Positions 61,300 to 64,000 of a stretch of 64,000 bases of DNA are shown one piece after another. This stretch comes from Phyto melanocephala. Lineage: Eukaryota > Arthropoda > Insecta > Diptera > Rhinophoridae. Made by a program: the position numbers and the translations under genes. The number at the start of each line of letters is the position of its first letter. Position 1 is the first letter of the stretch. The stretch spans positions 50,391,491 through 50,455,490 of the forward strand of contig OW799235.1 of the NCBI GenBank assembly GCA_941918925.1, read 5' to 3'. The notes under the pieces are model-generated. The model searched no databases and had not been told where the DNA came from. It was given only the letters and a program-made list of their open reading frames with translations.

Positions 61300-61935
61300 A
61301 GCTAAGTCTGGATTTGGCAATACTAATGGCGGAAAAACGTCTCGCAGATTTTTTTCTTACAGTGAAGTAGCGGCGGAAATAATAGGAATTGAATAGCGAC
61401 TTACTGATAATTTTTCATTGATATTGAGAGTGTTATTTTGTGGGTCGCCAATTAATGTACAAACTTTCAAGGGACTAATAATAATTACTTGAAATATGTA
61501 TTTAATACACTATGGGTGGTATTATATGTCTAGCATAGTTCATAAGGTTTTAGTTCATGGATGTAATATTATCGAGTTTTTCAATTTACCAATAGGTATT
61601 TATACATTTTGTTTTACTTAAAAAAAATTACATAAAAAACTGATTAGCTTTTCTCATTCCATGGTGTTTGTCTGAAGAAGCATTGGAAGCCATAAAAATG
61701 TAAGGAAAGTGCGACTGTCTCATACCAGTAAAACGTCTCGAGAAAACACAAATAAAAATTTAATGGCACATTTTTAGCTGTCTTCAGATATAGTATTATC
61801 ATCAAAGAGGATCATTAAGCTTAAAAATAAAATAATAGACGCTGAAATTAAGAAATGTATTCTTAAGGAAAGTGCTGAAATCGAAGAAGATATAATAGCA
61901 GACGAGATGACTTCTTCATTAAGCAAAACTTAGTT
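61300..61935 (+). pseudogene. RAG1/Transib-like transposase relic, second locus
   Basis: Plus-strand pieces: 'KSGFGNTNGGKTSRRFFS' near 61310-61365, 'YYMSSIVHKVLVHGCNIIEF' and 'FNLPIG' near 61520-61595, then ~80 intervening bases (a small intron or insertion), 'SEEALEA' at about 61672-61692, and 'RLSHTSKTSRENTNKNLMAH' near 61710-61765, and an acidic tail to about 61932. The order and motifs match the relic at 43670-44081, with a further N-terminal block that I align with RAG1 'GNFARKL'. Stops and frameshifts throughout. Confidence 0.55.
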
Positions 61936-62170
61936 TTGGGAAGAATAAAGTAGCGATAATGCTTTTTTATAAGTTTGCATTTATATTTTTTTCTTTAAAC
62001 GATTTTTTTATTTTAGATGTGATAATATAAAATTACTTAGTTAAGCTGTTATAATTTTTGTTTCAAAATCAAAAATCTAATACAAATAAAAATGCTTTTT
62101 TTTATTAAAACATATTCTTTTTTATGGTTTTTTAATGACGCTAACACATTGCTATTTCCCCTTTAATTTT
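61936..62170. other. AT-rich spacer
   Basis: Nothing recognised between the RAG1-like relic and the DINE-1 start. Confidence 0.5.
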
Positions 62171-62920
62171 TATACCCTTCACCTGTGGTGCACAAGGGTA
62201 TATATAGCTTTGTCATTCCGTTTGTAATTTCTACAATTTTCATTTCCGACCCAATAAAGTATATATTTTCTGAAAGCTTATGAATAGAGGAGTCGATTAA
62301 GCCCTGACCGTCTGTCCGTCTGCCCGTCTGTCCGTGTGTTGGTTGAAATCAACTTTTAGAAGCAACTATATGTTCCTCAGATCTGTATATGGTATCAAAC
62401 TCTTGGAAATATCCAGGAATGAATCGCTATTGAAATTCAGCACAATCGCCCCATAACTTTCTGAGATATGAGCAAAAAACCACGACCACCTCGTTTTTTT
62501 ACACAATTACAACAACATACTTATATACATACATGCAAAAAACATGCCAAAAAAAAAAAATTACAAAAAAAAAATATATTAAAAATAAAAAAAAATAAAT
62601 AATAAAAAAAATTACAAAAAAAAAAATTTAAAAAAAATTTAAAAAAAAAATTTTTTAAAAATTTTTGTAAAAAATTTTTTTAAAAAAATTTAAAAAAAAT
62701 ATAAAAAAAATAATAAAATATAAATAATATCTTAAATAAAATAAGATAAAATTTTTTTGGCTCAGCTGGGATTCGATGCCACATTTAGTCTAGCCAGTAT
62801 ATACATATGTACGTATTTTATATGAGATGAATGGTGATACAAACAATTGTTATTGCATGACTACACGTTGTGAAGGGTATATAAGATTCGGTACGGCCGA
62901 ATATAGCACTGTTACTTGTT
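62171..62920 (+). mobile_element. DINE-1-like Helentron (copy a), full length
   Basis: 750 bp from TATACCCTTCACCTGTGGTG..AAGGGTATA to ..GGGTATATAAGATTCGGTACGGCCGAATATAGCACTGTTACTTGTT. Self-complementary start, 'gtccgtctgcccgtctgtcc' run, A-rich core (62550-62750), and ATTCGG..CCGAAT hairpin ~15 bases before the 3' end. It serves as the uninterrupted reference for copies b, c, e and f. No coding. Confidence 0.85.
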
Positions 62921-63195
62921 TTCATTTATTTTATCTTTAAAATACCCTTATATTTTTTTTTTGCTACAGCATTTTAAGCGTTTTTAACCTATTTTTCAAT
63001 AAATGATGTTTTTGTATTTTCCACATTAATAATCTGAATCAAAAAAAATTTGGCAGAAATATACATATATATTACAAATATCAATTTAAGTACCAAATTT
63101 TATTACGATTGGACAATTTTTGTAGGTGTTTTAGCGTTTTTAAGAAAATGGATATATGACAGGACCTCGAGTCCTTGGTACGATTTGAATAAAAA

Positions 63196-64000
63196 AAAAT
63201 TACACACACTATATTCGGCGTAAATTAAAAAATTAAATTAAAATTCCAAAAACTGATGGACGCCGAATATATGTAGTGTGTGAGCAATGAAGATGAAAAT
63301 ATTGTCGTACCACAAAATCCTTTATAAAAACTTTATTTTCCATCCGATTTTTTTCAAATTACGCTTAAAATGTTGGTAATTAAATAAGCTATTTGGTAAA
63401 AAAATAAAACATTCCAGATCTTTACTAAAACGTAGAAAAAAAAACGAAGTAAAAATGAAAAATTTTCAAAAAAACGTAAAAAATAGGCAAATGAAGCAAT
63501 GAAGATGAAAATATTGTCGTTCCACAAAATCCTTAATAAAAACTTTATTTTTTATCCGATTTTTTTCAAATTACGCTTAAAATGTTTGTAATTAAATAAG
63601 CTATTTGGTAAAAAAATAAAACATTCCAGATCTTTACTATAACGTAGAAAAAAAACGAAGTAAAAATGAAAAATTTTGAAAAAAACGTAAAAAATAGGCA
63701 AATTTTGAACTTTGAGGTGTCATAACTCAGCCATTTCTTACCAGATAGAAATTTGCAGCATATTGACGGAAAAGGCATTCAATTACCTTTCCAACGATAC
63801 GCCATTTATCTCGATCAGACTTTTCGGTTGGCCTCCGCAAGGGTTTGAGTGGGACCATACACCAAAAAACACAAAAGTACCGTTATCTAAAAAACGGTAC
63901 TTAGAAAAAAAAATTACAGCGTTTTTCGTGTTCAGGAGGTCCCAATTAACTTATCTAGGCATGTGGCGTTCTTGGTATTTTTCCAAATTAAAAATTTGTA
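63196..64000. repeat. Second copy of the foldback repeat, right-arm orientation, running off the window
   Basis: Begins 'acacactatattcggcgtaa', the same central palindrome as at 60730, then repeats the right arm (61262 side) to the window end at 'ccaaattaaaaatttgta'. The block starting 'gaagatgaaaatattgtcgt' (63289 and 63501) is present twice in tandem, period ~212 bp. A left arm is not seen at 62921-63195, where only unrecognised AT-rich DNA is present. Confidence 0.8.

Noticed and set aside
62550..62750. A/T homopolymer stretch as a poly(A) tail
   Set aside because: It lies in the middle of DINE-1 copy a and recurs inverted at 33900-34150 in copy b, so it is an internal part of the element.
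60885..63778. Similar Phe/Ile/Lys-rich minus frames at 60885-61139 and 63566-63778
   Set aside because: They are similar only because they translate two copies of the same non-coding inverted repeat; the frame is not kept in the other arm.

Overview
This is AT-rich animal nuclear DNA that is almost entirely transposable elements. Nothing bacterial or viral-genome-like is visible. A higher (cyclorrhaphan) fly is the best guess. The window carries six copies of a DINE-1/INE-1-like Helentron family, dipteran-style LINEs with RNase H domains, mariner, Tc1, hAT and MULE elements, and one recognisable host exon: the last coding exon of Tom20 (48980-49280, +), with a long intron to its left. No complete host gene, rRNA, tRNA or CRISPR is seen.

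Layout. 1-6588: a DINE-1 5' part, MITEs and a hAT dimerisation-domain relic. 6601-9885: a jockey-like LINE with 12-bp target duplications and a single stop codon in ORF2. 10041-14224: a DINE-1 element containing tandem ~287-bp repeats, a truncated LINE and a mariner relic. 15754-24480: a nest in which two LINE copies carry a MITE and a hAT inside a hAT, beside a DD41D-type mariner. 25564-34515: DINE-1 sequence, one copy of which was hit by a 6.3-kb Ty3/gypsy element (27537-33844) with near-identical LTRs. 34662-36043: a foldback-type MULE with 9-bp target duplications. 36365-37993: a Tc1 element with an intact DD34E transposase, the most plausible active element here. 38200-42652: a truncated Penelope-like element fused to a CsRn1-like gypsy. 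42679-44081: a relic resembling Transib/RAG1. 44301-45300: a dimer plus inverted copy of a 359-bp repeat, each carrying a 47-nt hammerhead ribozyme. 45301-47935: another LINE. 48980-49390: Tom20 last exon and 3' UTR. 49708-52261: a third hAT holding a DINE-1, a mariner piece and an unclassified TIR element. 52957-60100: an uncharacterised ORF split by a Ty3/gypsy element that itself holds a Harbinger relic. 60105-64000: long inverted repeats, a second RAG1/Transib-like relic and another DINE-1.

Most insertions can be ordered because target duplications are still readable and host reading frames or repeats continue across them. Nearly all coding regions are broken by a few stops or frameshifts. 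The candidates for something little described are the hammerhead dimer at 44301-45300 (an animal retrozyme-like arrangement), the RAG1-like fossils, and the foldback MULE. All identifications are by eye from motifs and remembered family features; no searches were run.
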